DNA from: Candidatus Glassbacteria bacterium
Lineage (GTDB): Bacteria > Gemmatimonadota > Glassbacteria > GWA2-58-10
Assembly: GCA_019456185.1 (NCBI GenBank)
Contig: VRUH01000013.1
Coordinates: 57,408 to 97,327, forward strand
Reading direction: 5' to 3'
DNA length: 39,920 nucleotides
In this document: positions 26,402 to 33,686 of the stretch, in pieces
Layout of the letters: every line of letters starts with the position of its first letter
Position numbering within the stretch: position 1 is the stretch's first letter
Notes under the pieces: model-generated
The model's database searches: none
Told to the model about the DNA's origin: nothing
Seen by the model: the letters and a program-made list of their open reading frames with translations, nothing else
Made by a program: the position numbers and the translations under genes

Positions 26402-26713
26402 TTATGTAATGTTAACCATTATTTCGCCGATTTCAACCTTGACTTCGTAGGTGCCAAGTTTTTCGAGCGCCGGCAGGGTGAGCGCCCTGCCACTTTCCAG
26501 ATCGAACTGCGCGCCGTGGCGCGGGCACTCTATCCACCCTTCCTCCACGAACCCGTCGGAGAGGCTTTCCTGCTCGTGGGTGCAGGTATCGTCCACCGCG
26601 AACAACCTGCCGTCGGCTGTCCGGACAAGCGCGATCAGCCTGCCATCGAGTTCCACGCGAAGAGCCTGGCCCGGTTTTACTTCCTTATCGCCCGCCGCCC
26701 GGAGAAAGCTCAT
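26402..26713 (-). CDS. Rieske [2Fe-2S] ferredoxin in the suf operon
   Basis: The 103-residue soluble Rieske protein has the ligands Cys44-x-His46 (DTCTHEQ) and Cys63-x2-His66 (ECPRHGAQF). It resembles the ferredoxin subunit of dioxygenases and NirD-like proteins. The ATG at 26713 overlaps the sufD stop by four bases (ATGA), which decides the start against longer in-frame options at 26773. Small Rieske proteins occur in suf operons of several bacteria; a role in electron delivery to Fe-S assembly is likely but not proven. Confidence 0.92.
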   Translation of the reverse strand: MSFLRAAGDKEVKPGQALRVELDGRLIALVRTADGRLFAVDDTCTHEQESLSDGFVEEGWIECPRHGAQFDLESGRALTLPALEKLGTYEVKVEIGEIMVNIT

Positions 26714-28020
26714 TCGTCTCCCCCCAGTTTGCTCAGGATCGCCGCAGCCAGCAGCTCGTGCATCCCCGACCATTCTACCCGGTCGAGCACCTCGTTGAAG
26801 AAGCCGAAAATCAGCAGGCGCTCGGCGTCGGCGCGGCGCATACCCCGGCTCATCAGGTAGTACAGATGGTCGCTGTCAACCTGGCCCACGGTGGCGCCGT
26901 GGGTGCAGCGCACGTCGTTCGTTTCGATCTCGAGCTGTGGATTGGTAACCGCCTTGGCCTTACGGCTCAGCGCCAGGTTGCGGTTCGCCTGGTAGGCATC
27001 GGTCCGGCGGGCGTCGGGACGGACCTTGATCGTGCCGTAATAGACCGTGCGGCTTTCGTCATCCAGCGCCCCCTTGTAGAGCAGGTCGCTGCGGGTATGC
27101 GGGGCCACGTGGTCCTGGACGGTCCAGTGCTCGAAATGCTGCCGACGGTGGGCGAAATAGAGACCGAGCATGATACTCTCGGCCCCCGGTCCGGCCAGCT
27201 CGCACTCTTTCCACGTCCGGGAGAAATCTCCGCCCAGGGTAACCTGCAGCGTGTTCAGCTTGGCGTTATCGGCCAGCGAGGCCTTGACATTGGAATGGTG
27301 CCGCACACCCGCGCCCCAGTCCTGCCAGGTAACCCAACCGACTTGCGAATCCTCCGCGGCATACAGCTCGGTTACCGGATTGACCAGTGATGGCTGCTCC
27401 ACGGGCGAGGAGGTGTAGATATCGTTGAAAACCACTCGTGCGCCGCGTTCGACAACCACAACCGTACGCGGCTGGACCAGCGCGCCCTGCTCGGTGAGCC
27501 AGTGCAGCGACTGCAGGGGCGTTTCCAGCTCGACCCCCTCCGGCACGTAAAGGAACGTGCCGCCGCGATGGTGGGCCAGGTTCCAGGCTCCGAAAATGTC
27601 CTCAGCGCCAACCAGCCCGCCCAGCCGCCCGCGCAGGAGCTCTTCATGCTCGTTAACCGCTGTTGCCAGATCGGTGAAGATCACGCCTTTGGCGGCAATC
27701 TCCCCGCTCAACTCCGCACTGAAAGGAAGTCCGTCGGCATGGACCAGCTTTCCGCCGCTGTCCGTGCCGCTGAGTTCCAGGGCGTTCTGTGCCCGTGACG
27801 GCAGCCGCTCGAGCGCAGTGCTGTCGTCGTGGGTGAGCTGACGGTAATTACCCGGATCAAGCAGCTTCAGGTCCGTGTAGCGCCAGAACTCCTCGCTGCT
27901 TTTCGGCAGTTCCAGCGAACATGCCCGCCGCCAGGCATCCTGCCTGAGATCGGCCAGCCAGCCGGGACCGTTCTCCACCGCCGCTTCGATACCTGCATCC
28001 GATGCCGTGCTGTTTACCAT
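26710..28020 (-). CDS. sufD: SufD scaffold protein
   Basis: The 436-residue protein is the SufB partner in the SufBC2D complex. It has the SufBD beta-helix core (GTFLYVPEGVELETPLQ, VVVERGARVVFND, YYGTIKVRPDARRTDAYQANRNL) and ends with a helical part containing VGQVDSDHLYYLMSRGM. The SELEIETNDV-like LEIETNDVRCTHGATVG is the conserved C-terminal motif. ATG 28020 has GGA 9 nt upstream; ATG 28026 and GTG 28038 are alternatives. It follows sufB after about 75 nt. Confidence 0.94.
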   Translation of the reverse strand: MVNSTASDAGIEAAVENGPGWLADLRQDAWRRACSLELPKSSEEFWRYTDLKLLDPGNYRQLTHDDSTALERLPSRAQNALELSGTDSGGKLVHADGLPFSAELSGEIAAKGVIFTDLATAVNEHEELLRGRLGGLVGAEDIFGAWNLAHHRGGTFLYVPEGVELETPLQSLHWLTEQGALVQPRTVVVVERGARVVFNDIYTSSPVEQPSLVNPVTELYAAEDSQVGWVTWQDWGAGVRHHSNVKASLADNAKLNTLQVTLGGDFSRTWKECELAGPGAESIMLGLYFAHRRQHFEHWTVQDHVAPHTRSDLLYKGALDDESRTVYYGTIKVRPDARRTDAYQANRNLALSRKAKAVTNPQLEIETNDVRCTHGATVGQVDSDHLYYLMSRGMRRADAERLLIFGFFNEVLDRVEWSGMHELLAAAILSKLGGDE

Positions 28021-28095
28021 GTACATAGTTCCGTTCACAAGTTACAGGTTCGCAAAATTCACTCTACGCTAAATTCCTCTATTGTTCACGACCTA

Positions 28096-29514
28096 TCAGC
28101 CCACCGAACCTTCCATCTGCAATTCGATCAGACGGTTCAGCTCGACGGCGTACTCCATCGGGAGTTGTTTTACGATCGGCTCCACGAAGCCGCGGACAAT
28201 CATCGCCGCCGCCTGCTCCTCGTTGAGCCCGCGGCTCATCAGGTAGAACAACTGCTCATCACCGATCCGGGCAACGGTTGCCTCGTGGCCGATCTCGACA
28301 TCCTCCTCGGCGATATTCATGTACGGATAGGTGTCCGAGCGCGAGTTGTCGTCGATCAGCAGCGCGTCGCAGCGGACATTGGCCTTGCACTTCTCCGCAC
28401 CAGGCAGCACCTGGACCAGACCACGGTAGCTGGTACGGCCGGAGCCCTTGCTTATCGACTTGGAGACGATTAGCGAGGTGGTTTCCGGCGCTGCGTGGAT
28501 CATCTTGGAGCCCGTGTCCTGATGCTGCCCGTCGCCGGCCATTGCCAGGCTCAGCACCTCGCCGTGGGCCTTGCGGCCCTTGAGCACAACCGAGGGGTAT
28601 TTCATGGTGACCCTGCTGCCCAGGTTGCCGTCCACCCATTCCACCACCGCATTTTCCCCGGCCACCGCGCGTTTGGTGACCAGATTATAAACGTTGCTTG
28701 ACCAGTTCTGGATGGTGGTGTAGCGAATCCGCGCATGGGGCATGGCGATCAGCTCCACAACCGCCGAGTGCAGCGAGACGCTGCTGTAGACCGGCGCCGT
28801 GCAGCCCTCGATGTAGTGGACCTCGGAGCCCTCCTCGGCGAGGATCAGCGTCCGCTCGAACTGGCCCATGTTCTCGGTGTTGATCCGGAAGTAGGCCTGC
28901 AGGGGGACTTCCACCCTGACCCCGGGAGGCACGTAGATAAAACTCCCGCCGGACCAGACAGCCGAATTAAGGGCGGCCATCTTGTTGTCGCCGGGCGGGA
29001 TCACCGTACCGAGATATTTTTTAACGATCTCGGGATGTTCGCGCAGGCCGCTGTCCATGTCGTTGAAAATGACACCTTTTTTAACCAGATCGTCCTGCAC
29101 CTTGTGGTAGACCACCTCGCTCTCGTACTGGGCGCTGACACCGGCCAGGAACTTGCGCTCGGCCTCGGGGATTCCGAGGCGGTCGAAGGTGTTCTTGATC
29201 GAGTCCGGCACCTCGTCCCAAGACTGCCCCGGCTTGTCGGTGGCACGCAGGAAATAGAAAATGTCCTGGAAATCAATCCCGCTCAGATCGGCGCCCCAAC
29301 CGGGCATCTGCTTGCGCTCGAAACGGCCGAACGACTTGAGGCGGAACTCGCGCATCCAATCCGGCTCGCTCTTCATGAACGAGATTTCCTCGACCACTTC
29401 GCGGCTCAAGCCCTTCTTGGGTTTGAACACGTAGGTTTCAGGGTCCCGCCAACCCCATTTCTCCTTGTATCTGCTCTGGGGATCTATCTCGAGAATCTGC
29501 TTCTCCTCACTCAT
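28096..29514 (-). CDS. sufB: SufB scaffold protein
   Basis: The 472-residue protein is the main Fe-S scaffold. Typical blocks are the N-terminal PDWMREFRLKSFGRF and WGADLSGIDFQDIFYF, the core GGSFIYVPPGVRVEVPLQAY, VHYIEGCTAP, and the C-terminal KCKANVRCDALLIDD, which holds the conserved Cys used for cluster assembly, with GHEATVARIGDEQLFYLMSRG near the end. ATG 29514 follows AGGAGGGG. A leader of about 100 nt separates it from the YgbA-like gene and contains its own extended -10 promoter. Confidence 0.97.
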   Translation of the reverse strand: MSEEKQILEIDPQSRYKEKWGWRDPETYVFKPKKGLSREVVEEISFMKSEPDWMREFRLKSFGRFERKQMPGWGADLSGIDFQDIFYFLRATDKPGQSWDEVPDSIKNTFDRLGIPEAERKFLAGVSAQYESEVVYHKVQDDLVKKGVIFNDMDSGLREHPEIVKKYLGTVIPPGDNKMAALNSAVWSGGSFIYVPPGVRVEVPLQAYFRINTENMGQFERTLILAEEGSEVHYIEGCTAPVYSSVSLHSAVVELIAMPHARIRYTTIQNWSSNVYNLVTKRAVAGENAVVEWVDGNLGSRVTMKYPSVVLKGRKAHGEVLSLAMAGDGQHQDTGSKMIHAAPETTSLIVSKSISKGSGRTSYRGLVQVLPGAEKCKANVRCDALLIDDNSRSDTYPYMNIAEEDVEIGHEATVARIGDEQLFYLMSRGLNEEQAAAMIVRGFVEPIVKQLPMEYAVELNRLIELQMEGSVG

Positions 29515-29576
29515 CGCCCCTCCTCACGCTGATGAAAACACTGCTTCTTATTCACATACTGCACTTAAAGCATAAC

Positions 29577-29585
29577 ATTATATCA
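29577..29585 (-). promoter_or_regulatory. Extended -10 promoter for sufB
   Basis: On the minus strand TGATATAAT is an extended -10 element (TG-n-TATAAT) about 65 nt before the sufB ATG. The -35 region 17 nt upstream (TACAAA) is poor, which is acceptable with an extended -10. It would let sufBDC-S-U-T be expressed apart from the Rrf2 genes. Confidence 0.45.
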
Positions 29586-29613
29586 ACGCCGTTACCGTTT
29601 TGTATTCAAAGCG

Positions 29614-29964
29614 CTAATGAGTAAAATACCTTACCAGCCAGTCGACCCTTCCCCGCTTGATAAAGTGCATCCCGGAGAACTTCATTATCTCCCGCACTTT
29701 CTGACGGTAGTCCTTGCGGTAGCAATGGGTCGGGCAGTCCTTGCACTTGGGCTTGGGATCAAAGGCGCACATTTCGAGCCGCTTGCGGCCGTAGTCGAGC
29801 AGTTCCCTGCATTCGGCGCAAATATCGCCCCTGGCAGTATCGTGATGGTGGTTGCAGTAGACTTCCACGAACTTTTCCAGCGTGGCGAACTCTTTCTGTT
29901 TGCCCTTGTCCCAGGCCCCTACCCGCTCCTTATTTATCTCAAGCTTCTCCTGATTCGACAACAT
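29614..29964 (-). CDS. YgbA-like nitrous oxide-stimulated promoter family protein
   Basis: The 116-residue Cys-rich protein matches the PF11756 (YgbA) family, known from E. coli as nitric-oxide inducible. It has seven Cys: Cys37, Cys49-x2-Cys52 (ICAECRELLDYGRKRL), Cys66, and Cys74-x2-Cys77-x3-Cys81 (CKDCPTHCY), followed by REIMKFSGMH. The pattern could bind an Fe-S cluster or zinc. ATG 29964 overlaps the previous gene by 26 nt. Its place between an Rrf2-controlled Fe-S protein and sufB fits a role in nitrosative stress at Fe-S clusters; the biochemical activity is unknown. Confidence 0.82.
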   Translation of the reverse strand: MLSNQEKLEINKERVGAWDKGKQKEFATLEKFVEVYCNHHHDTARGDICAECRELLDYGRKRLEMCAFDPKPKCKDCPTHCYRKDYRQKVREIMKFSGMHFIKRGRVDWLVRYFTH

Positions 29965-30739
29965 CGCCCCTGACTCCGATCTTGGTATGTTTCAGCGGGA
30001 TTTGACGGCCGCTGTCGGCAATAGCGCTCTGCACCAGACTTGCCAGCCCGAAACAGCAGGGCACTTCCATGAACAGAACCTCAACCGACTTGACGCTGTT
30101 CGTCCCGAATATCCGGGTCAGCTTATCCTGGTAATGCCCGGAATCATCAAGCTTGGGACAGCCGATCAGCACTGTTTTGCCCTTGATGAATTCACCATGA
30201 AAATTAGCGTGGGCAAACGGCGCGCAATCGGCCGAGATCAGCAGGTCCGCTCCGGCGAAACAAGGAGCGTTGATCGGAGCCAGCATCAACTGGACCGGCC
30301 AGTTTCCGAGGCGCGAGAGCGCCGGGGCGAGCTCATCGGCCGCGGGATCCCGGTCGGGAGCCTGCTCGAACATCCTGCTCATCGATCCCGGGCATCCGCC
30401 TCCCCCGTGAGCAGGCGCATGGCCGTGGCCGCCGGCGGGCTTGTGTCCCATCGCCCGGCTGACAATGTCTTCGATCTTCTGCTTCTCCTTCATGCCGCCG
30501 AGATGCTGTTCCACAGCTTCCTCGTCGAACTCGTCGGCCTCGCGCTCCTCGATAGTCAGCGCTCCGGTCGGACAGTCGCCGATACAGGCTCCCAGGCCGT
30601 CGCAGTAGGTCTCGCTGACAAGCTTGGCCTTGCCGTCTATAATCTGGATCGCGCCCTCGGCGCAGGAGGTAACACAATCCCCGCAGCCGTTGCACAATTC
30701 CTCGTCTATCTTAATGATTTCTCTGACGATCTTTTCCAT
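29939..30739 (-). CDS. 4Fe-4S protein with His/Gly-rich linker
   Basis: The 266-residue protein starts with a ferredoxin domain: Cys16-x2-Cys19-x2-Cys22-x3-Cys26 and a second motif with Cys46, Cys52 and Cys56, where Leu49 replaces one Cys. A linker rich in His and Gly (residues 99-118, GHKPAGGHGHAPAHGGGG) leads to a C-terminal domain with APCFAGADLLISADCAPFAHANFH, VLIGCPKLDD and EVPCCFGLASLV. Proteins of this layout occur in anaerobes near Rrf2 regulators and hybrid-cluster protein genes. It overlaps rrf2 by 29 nt. ATG 30739 follows AGGAAG. A redox or cluster-repair role is likely, but no activity is established. Confidence 0.8.
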   Translation of the reverse strand: MEKIVREIIKIDEELCNGCGDCVTSCAEGAIQIIDGKAKLVSETYCDGLGACIGDCPTGALTIEEREADEFDEEAVEQHLGGMKEKQKIEDIVSRAMGHKPAGGHGHAPAHGGGGCPGSMSRMFEQAPDRDPAADELAPALSRLGNWPVQLMLAPINAPCFAGADLLISADCAPFAHANFHGEFIKGKTVLIGCPKLDDSGHYQDKLTRIFGTNSVKSVEVLFMEVPCCFGLASLVQSAIADSGRQIPLKHTKIGVRGDVVESGEA

Positions 30740-31148
30740 TGCCGCTTCCTCTCCTCCCGGCCAGTTCCGTAAGCTTGGTTTTTGTCAGATAGTCCTTTAC
30801 CTGCATACTGAGATCGATCAACAGACCGCCGAAAATGCAAGTGCTTCCGTTGCAGGCGCTGGTGGTCCGAAAGCAATGTTTGTCGTACAAAGGCCCTTCG
30901 ATAGACTCGTAAACATCCAGCAGGCTGATGTCCGGGTGCCGCCCGCCAATGGAGAAACCGCCCTTCGGTCCGCGCAACGAATCCACCAGTCCCTGGCGGG
31001 CCAGCCGCTGGAGCACCTTGGCAAGGTGCGACTCGGATACATCGAGTTCACCGGCGATTTTCCTGGCGGAGACATGCCTGCCGGGCAGTCCGGCCAGAAA
31101 AACCATCGTGTGCAGCGCCAGTGATGCGGCTTCTGAAAGCTTGAGCAT
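30711..31148 (-). CDS. Rrf2-family Fe-S transcription regulator
   Basis: The 145-residue winged-helix protein has its DNA-recognition helix around SESHLAKVLQRLARQGLV and the wing GPKGGFSI. Three Cys (92, 99 and 104) in HCFRTTSACNGSTC match the cluster-binding positions of IscR and NsrR, with slightly different spacing (C-x6-C-x4-C). ATG 31148 is used, with AGGTGG upstream; the in-frame start at 31226 lies in the promoter. A 30-bp palindrome overlaps the promoter and suggests self-repression. It likely senses Fe-S status, oxygen or NO and controls the 4Fe-4S and YgbA-like genes, and perhaps the suf genes behind them. Confidence 0.92.
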   Translation of the reverse strand: MLKLSEAASLALHTMVFLAGLPGRHVSARKIAGELDVSESHLAKVLQRLARQGLVDSLRGPKGGFSIGGRHPDISLLDVYESIEGPLYDKHCFRTTSACNGSTCIFGGLLIDLSMQVKDYLTKTKLTELAGRRGSGNGKDRQRNH

Positions 31149-31170
31149 AACCACCTGCCGGCAATAAAGT

Positions 31171-31200
31171 GTTATTTCGGTATTTAAATACCTAAATAAC
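31171..31200. promoter_or_regulatory. 30-bp palindromic Rrf2 operator candidate
   Basis: The centre GGTATTTAAATACC is a perfect palindrome, and the arms GTTATTT and AAATAAC extend it to 30 bp with a single mismatched pair (C/T). It overlaps the -10 box and start region of the rrf2 promoter, an ideal place for repression. Confidence 0.75.
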
Positions 31201-31226
31201 ATAATTATTTTAACGCCCAATGTCAA
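31198..31226 (-). promoter_or_regulatory. Sigma70-type promoter of the Rrf2 operon
   Basis: On the minus strand a perfect TTGACA (31221-31226) is followed after 17 nt by TATGTT (31198-31203). Transcription would begin near 31191, inside the palindromic operator, about 43 nt before the rrf2 ATG. Confidence 0.7.
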
Positions 31227-31270
31227 GGTTTGTTACTTCACGAACCCAAAAGAAATCGGTGGTCGCAAGC

Positions 31271-31425
31271 TCAACGGGAGGCCGGCTTGAACCGGTTGAT
31301 CCGCAAACTGTTGAGAACAACCGTGATGCTCGACAGCGCCATCGCCGCCGCGGCGAGCGCTGGGAGCAGCCGGCGCAGGAAATACGGCAGGAACAAGACC
31401 CCGTGCAGCGCTCCCGCGGCCCCCG
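31271..31425 (-). pseudogene. Remnant of a P1B-type metal ATPase C-terminus
   Basis: A minus-strand frame ending at TGA 31271 reads AAAAMALSSITVVLNSLRIN followed by RFKPASR, the hallmark end of CopA/ZntA heavy-metal ATPases (MALSSVSVVLNALRL-RR). Upstream the frame still resembles AAGALHGVLFLPYF but then loses similarity near 31425. No catalytic DKTGT or other domain is present, so only the last helix pair of the pump survives. Confidence 0.7.
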
Positions 31426-31632
31426 GAAAAACCATGTCCCCGGAGTGTCGTGCTGCTTGCCTGCCTTGCCGCCGTCCCTATTTTTGGGGCGACGGATACC
31501 TCGCCCGCGCTGCTCCTCCTGCTTCGCACCAAGTTGTGATGGATTTTTTTCGATTAAAATAACGGGGTCTCCCGCTACAGGCGAAGACCCCAGATGAATA
31601 ACAAATTTGAGCTTAAAGTTTAATTTCCCCGC
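31426..31632. other. Spacer between ATPase remnant and sod
   Basis: Apart from the sod terminator nothing is recognised. TTTTCGATTAAA at 31547-31558 recurs at 38385-38396, in both cases next to non-coding debris. Together with the Rrf2 promoter and the ATPase remnant, this fills the stretch from 31149 to 31632, which has no intact gene. Confidence 0.35.
31564..31591 (-). terminator. Terminator downstream of sod
   Basis: GGGGTCT and AGACCCC form a stem that encloses an inner CGC/GCG pairing. On the minus strand it is followed by GTTATTTTAA. It lies about 40 nt after the sod stop codon. Confidence 0.65.
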
Positions 31633-32238
31633 TCAGCCGGCCCCGCTGAAATTCTCGTTAACGCGGTCCCAGTTGATAACGCTGAAGAAATTTTCGATAT
31701 AATCCGGCCTGCGGTTCTGGTAGTTCAGGTAGTATGCATGCTCCCAGACATCGATACCCAGGATCGGGGTCTTGCCAGATGTCAGGGGGCTGTCCTGGTT
31801 CGCCGTGGCGACCACTTCCAAGCCGCCTTCGCCGACCACCAGCCAGGCCCAGCCGCTGCCGAACTGCCCCGCCGCGGCGGCGGAGAACCTGGCCTTGAAC
31901 TCGTCGAAACCGCCGAACGCCGAATTGATCGCATCGGCCACAGGACCTGCCAGGCTCACTCCCTTTTTCAGGACGGGCCAGAACAGCGAATGGTTGGCAT
32001 GTCCGCCACCGTTGTTTCGCACGGCGGTCCTGATACTCTCCGGCAGGCTGTTCAGCTCAGCCAGCAGTTTCTCGACACTTTTGGCCTGCAGCTCCGGGTG
32101 GCCCTCCAGGGCCGCGTTGAGCTTGTCTGCATAGCCCTGATGGTGCTTGCCGTGGTGAATTTCCATTGTCCTGGCATCGATATGCGGCTCGAGTGCATCG
32201 AATGCGTATTCCAGATCAGGCAACTGGTGCTTCGCCAT
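31633..32238 (-). CDS. sodA: Fe/Mn superoxide dismutase
   Basis: The 201-residue cytosolic enzyme dismutates superoxide. Metal ligands are His28 (MEIHHGKHH), the second His of [11 protein letters not shown], and Asp and His in [31 protein letters not shown] and ATANQDSP resemble Mn-type enzymes more than Fe-type ones, so sodA is the best symbol, but metal choice cannot be fixed by sequence alone. ATG 32238 follows GGGAGAGG. A promoter with a Fur-like box lies about 90-140 nt upstream, which suggests control by iron or manganese. Confidence 0.95.
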   Translation of the reverse strand: MAKHQLPDLEYAFDALEPHIDARTMEIHHGKHHQGYADKLNAALEGHPELQAKSVEKLLAELNSLPESIRTAVRNNGGGHANHSLFWPVLKKGVSLAGPVADAINSAFGGFDEFKARFSAAAAGQFGSGWAWLVVGEGGLEVVATANQDSPLTSGKTPILGIDVWEHAYYLNYQNRRPDYIENFFSVINWDRVNENFSGAG

Positions 32239-32325
32239 TTCCCTCTCCCTTGCTTCGCGTTCAAACCAGCTATTGCTTTCGCGCGCCGCCAGTCAACCGC
32301 GGCGTCACGGCAGCGTGAAGAATCA

Positions 32326-32340
32326 GAATGAGAATCATTC
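32326..32340. promoter_or_regulatory. Fur/MntR-like operator upstream of sod
   Basis: GAATGA-GAA-TCATTC is a perfect 6-3-6 inverted repeat close to the Fur consensus core (AATGATAATCATT). It lies just downstream of the predicted start of sod transcription. Fur, MntR or another family member could bind it. Confidence 0.55.
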
Positions 32341-32349
32341 CCGTTATTA

Positions 32350-32379
32350 TTAATAAGGACTAAACCTGCTGTCTGTCAA
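32350..32379 (-). promoter_or_regulatory. Sigma70-type promoter of sod
   Basis: A perfect TTGACA (32374-32379, minus strand) is followed after 17-18 nt by the A/T-rich block TTATTAATAAT, which gives a -10 such as TATTAA (32350-32355). Confidence 0.55.
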
Positions 32380-32434
32380 GTTTGTTTACCGCAAGGGAGG
32401 GTTAAGCGGCTAAGCGGGAAGGGGATACAAAAAA

Positions 32435-32455
32435 GGACGGGATTTTCTCCCGTCC
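32435..32455 (-). terminator. Terminator of the superoxide reductase gene
   Basis: GGACGGGA and TCCCGTCC form a perfect 8-bp stem with a 5-nt loop; on the minus strand TTTTTT follows. It lies about 25 nt after the stop codon. Confidence 0.85.
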
Positions 32456-32481
32456 CTCGTGTTATCAGCTTTTAACACCAA

Positions 32482-32862
32482 TCAGGCATCGGCTTTCCAC
32501 AGTCCGTGGAGGTTGCAGAATTCCCTGGCGCTTACATCCGAGGCGCTGGTGAGGAACTCCGCCACCGGCCTGCCCCCCGGGCTAAGGTACCTGCGCATGA
32601 CAAGATCACCGGCCAGAAGTTCGATCCACTGGATGAAGTGACTCTCCTCCATCGGATGCTCCACGCTGCCGACAGTCACCCGGTAGCCGCCAGCGATTTT
32701 TTCGATCTCCGGCACATGTTTTTCCCGGGCGGCGTCCTGGGTGTTTTCCGTCAGTTTCTCCATCGGCTTGCCATGCAGCAGGAACTCGCCCTGACCATCG
32801 ATAACCACTTCGACCATCATCGATTCGTCCCTGCATTTGTAAATTTCGCCCCTGGCCGGCAT
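32482..32862 (-). CDS. Superoxide reductase (desulfoferrodoxin) lacking centre I
   Basis: The 126-residue protein reduces superoxide to peroxide without making O2. The active-site ligands fall exactly at the positions of Desulfarculus baarsii desulfoferrodoxin: His49, His69, His75, Cys116 and His119, with Glu47-Lys48 beside the site. The N-terminal rubredoxin-like centre I should have Cys10, Cys13, Cys29 and Cys30, but here only Cys10 remains (YKCRDES; LLHGKPM). The fold and length are kept, so this is a centre-I-less enzyme derived from the two-iron type. ATG 32862 has AGGAGG upstream. It forms its own transcript between sod and tpx. Confidence 0.93.
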   Translation of the reverse strand: MPARGEIYKCRDESMMVEVVIDGQGEFLLHGKPMEKLTENTQDAAREKHVPEIEKIAGGYRVTVGSVEHPMEESHFIQWIELLAGDLVMRRYLSPGGRPVAEFLTSASDVSAREFCNLHGLWKADA

Positions 32863-32902
32863 CGCAACCTCCTTTGTACTGTGTTTTACCGCGGATAGAA
32901 AA

Positions 32903-32928
32903 AAGGCCCCGCCGCCATGCGGAGCCTT
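32903..32928 (-). terminator. Terminator of the Tpx gene
   Basis: AAGGCTCCGC and GCGGGGCCTT pair with one internal mismatch, followed on the minus strand by T6. It lies 15 nt after the tpx stop codon. Confidence 0.8.
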
Positions 32929-32943
32929 CACTTGCCGAGTCAA

Positions 32944-33462
32944 TTACAGCAATGCTTTGATCGCTTCCAGGACTTCGTCGTAGTCCGGCTCATCGACCAT
33001 TTCCCTGACCAACTGAAGATAGCTTACCTTGCCTTCGGCATCCACAACCAGCACCGCGCGGGCCAGCAGGCGAAGTTCCTTGATCAGCAAACCCAGGCCC
33101 TCTCCGAATGCGCCGTCACGATGGTCCGAGAGCGCGGTGATGTTGTCCGCACCGCTGGCTTGAAGCCAGCGACCCTGCGCGAACGGAAGGTCCATGCTGA
33201 CTGCTACGAACTGGACGCCCTTGCTGCCCAGGCGGCCGGCCTCGTCATTGAACCGTTTGGTTTCGAGATCGCAGACAGCGGTATCCAGCGATGGGACCGC
33301 GATCAGGACCAGCACCTTGCCCCGGTATGATGAAAGCCTGACCTCGGAAAGGTCGGTGCCCAGCAGGCCGATATCGGGCAACTTGTCGCCCTGCTGCAAT
33401 TCATTGCCGACCAGGGTCAGCGGGTTACCCTTGAAAGTTATCGCTCCATGGCGCTCGGACAT
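32944..33462 (-). CDS. tpx: Tpx-type peroxiredoxin lacking the resolving Cys
   Basis: The 172-residue thiol peroxidase has the Tpx core IAVPSLDTAVCDLETKRFN with the peroxidatic Cys64. In typical Tpx a resolving Cys follows DLPFAQ-x-RFC, but here the sequence is DLPFAQGRWLQASG, with Leu100 at that place, and Cys64 is the only Cys in the protein. It must use an outside thiol for recycling. ATG 33462 follows AGGAGG at 9 nt; an in-frame start at 33591 adds an unconserved tail. It probably removes the peroxide made by the neighbouring SOD and superoxide reductase. Confidence 0.93.
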   Translation of the reverse strand: MSERHGAITFKGNPLTLVGNELQQGDKLPDIGLLGTDLSEVRLSSYRGKVLVLIAVPSLDTAVCDLETKRFNDEAGRLGSKGVQFVAVSMDLPFAQGRWLQASGADNITALSDHRDGAFGEGLGLLIKELRLLARAVLVVDAEGKVSYLQLVREMVDEPDYDEVLEAIKALL

Positions 33463-33686
33463 CTGCCGCTCCCTCCTGCGAGAAAATAAACCTGCTCCCC
33501 TCACCCGGCCCTGTTCACGCGCAACGTATGCCGCATTTATCCACCAGGGGGTGCTAATCATCAAAAATAAGCTTGGACCTGCCCGCCGCAAGGGCGAAGC
33601 GAATCCGTACTGCCATAAATAACCGGACGGCTTGCCTGAGTCAAGAGGCGAGCCAGGCTGAATCCGTCGATCGTGATGGTCCCGGA

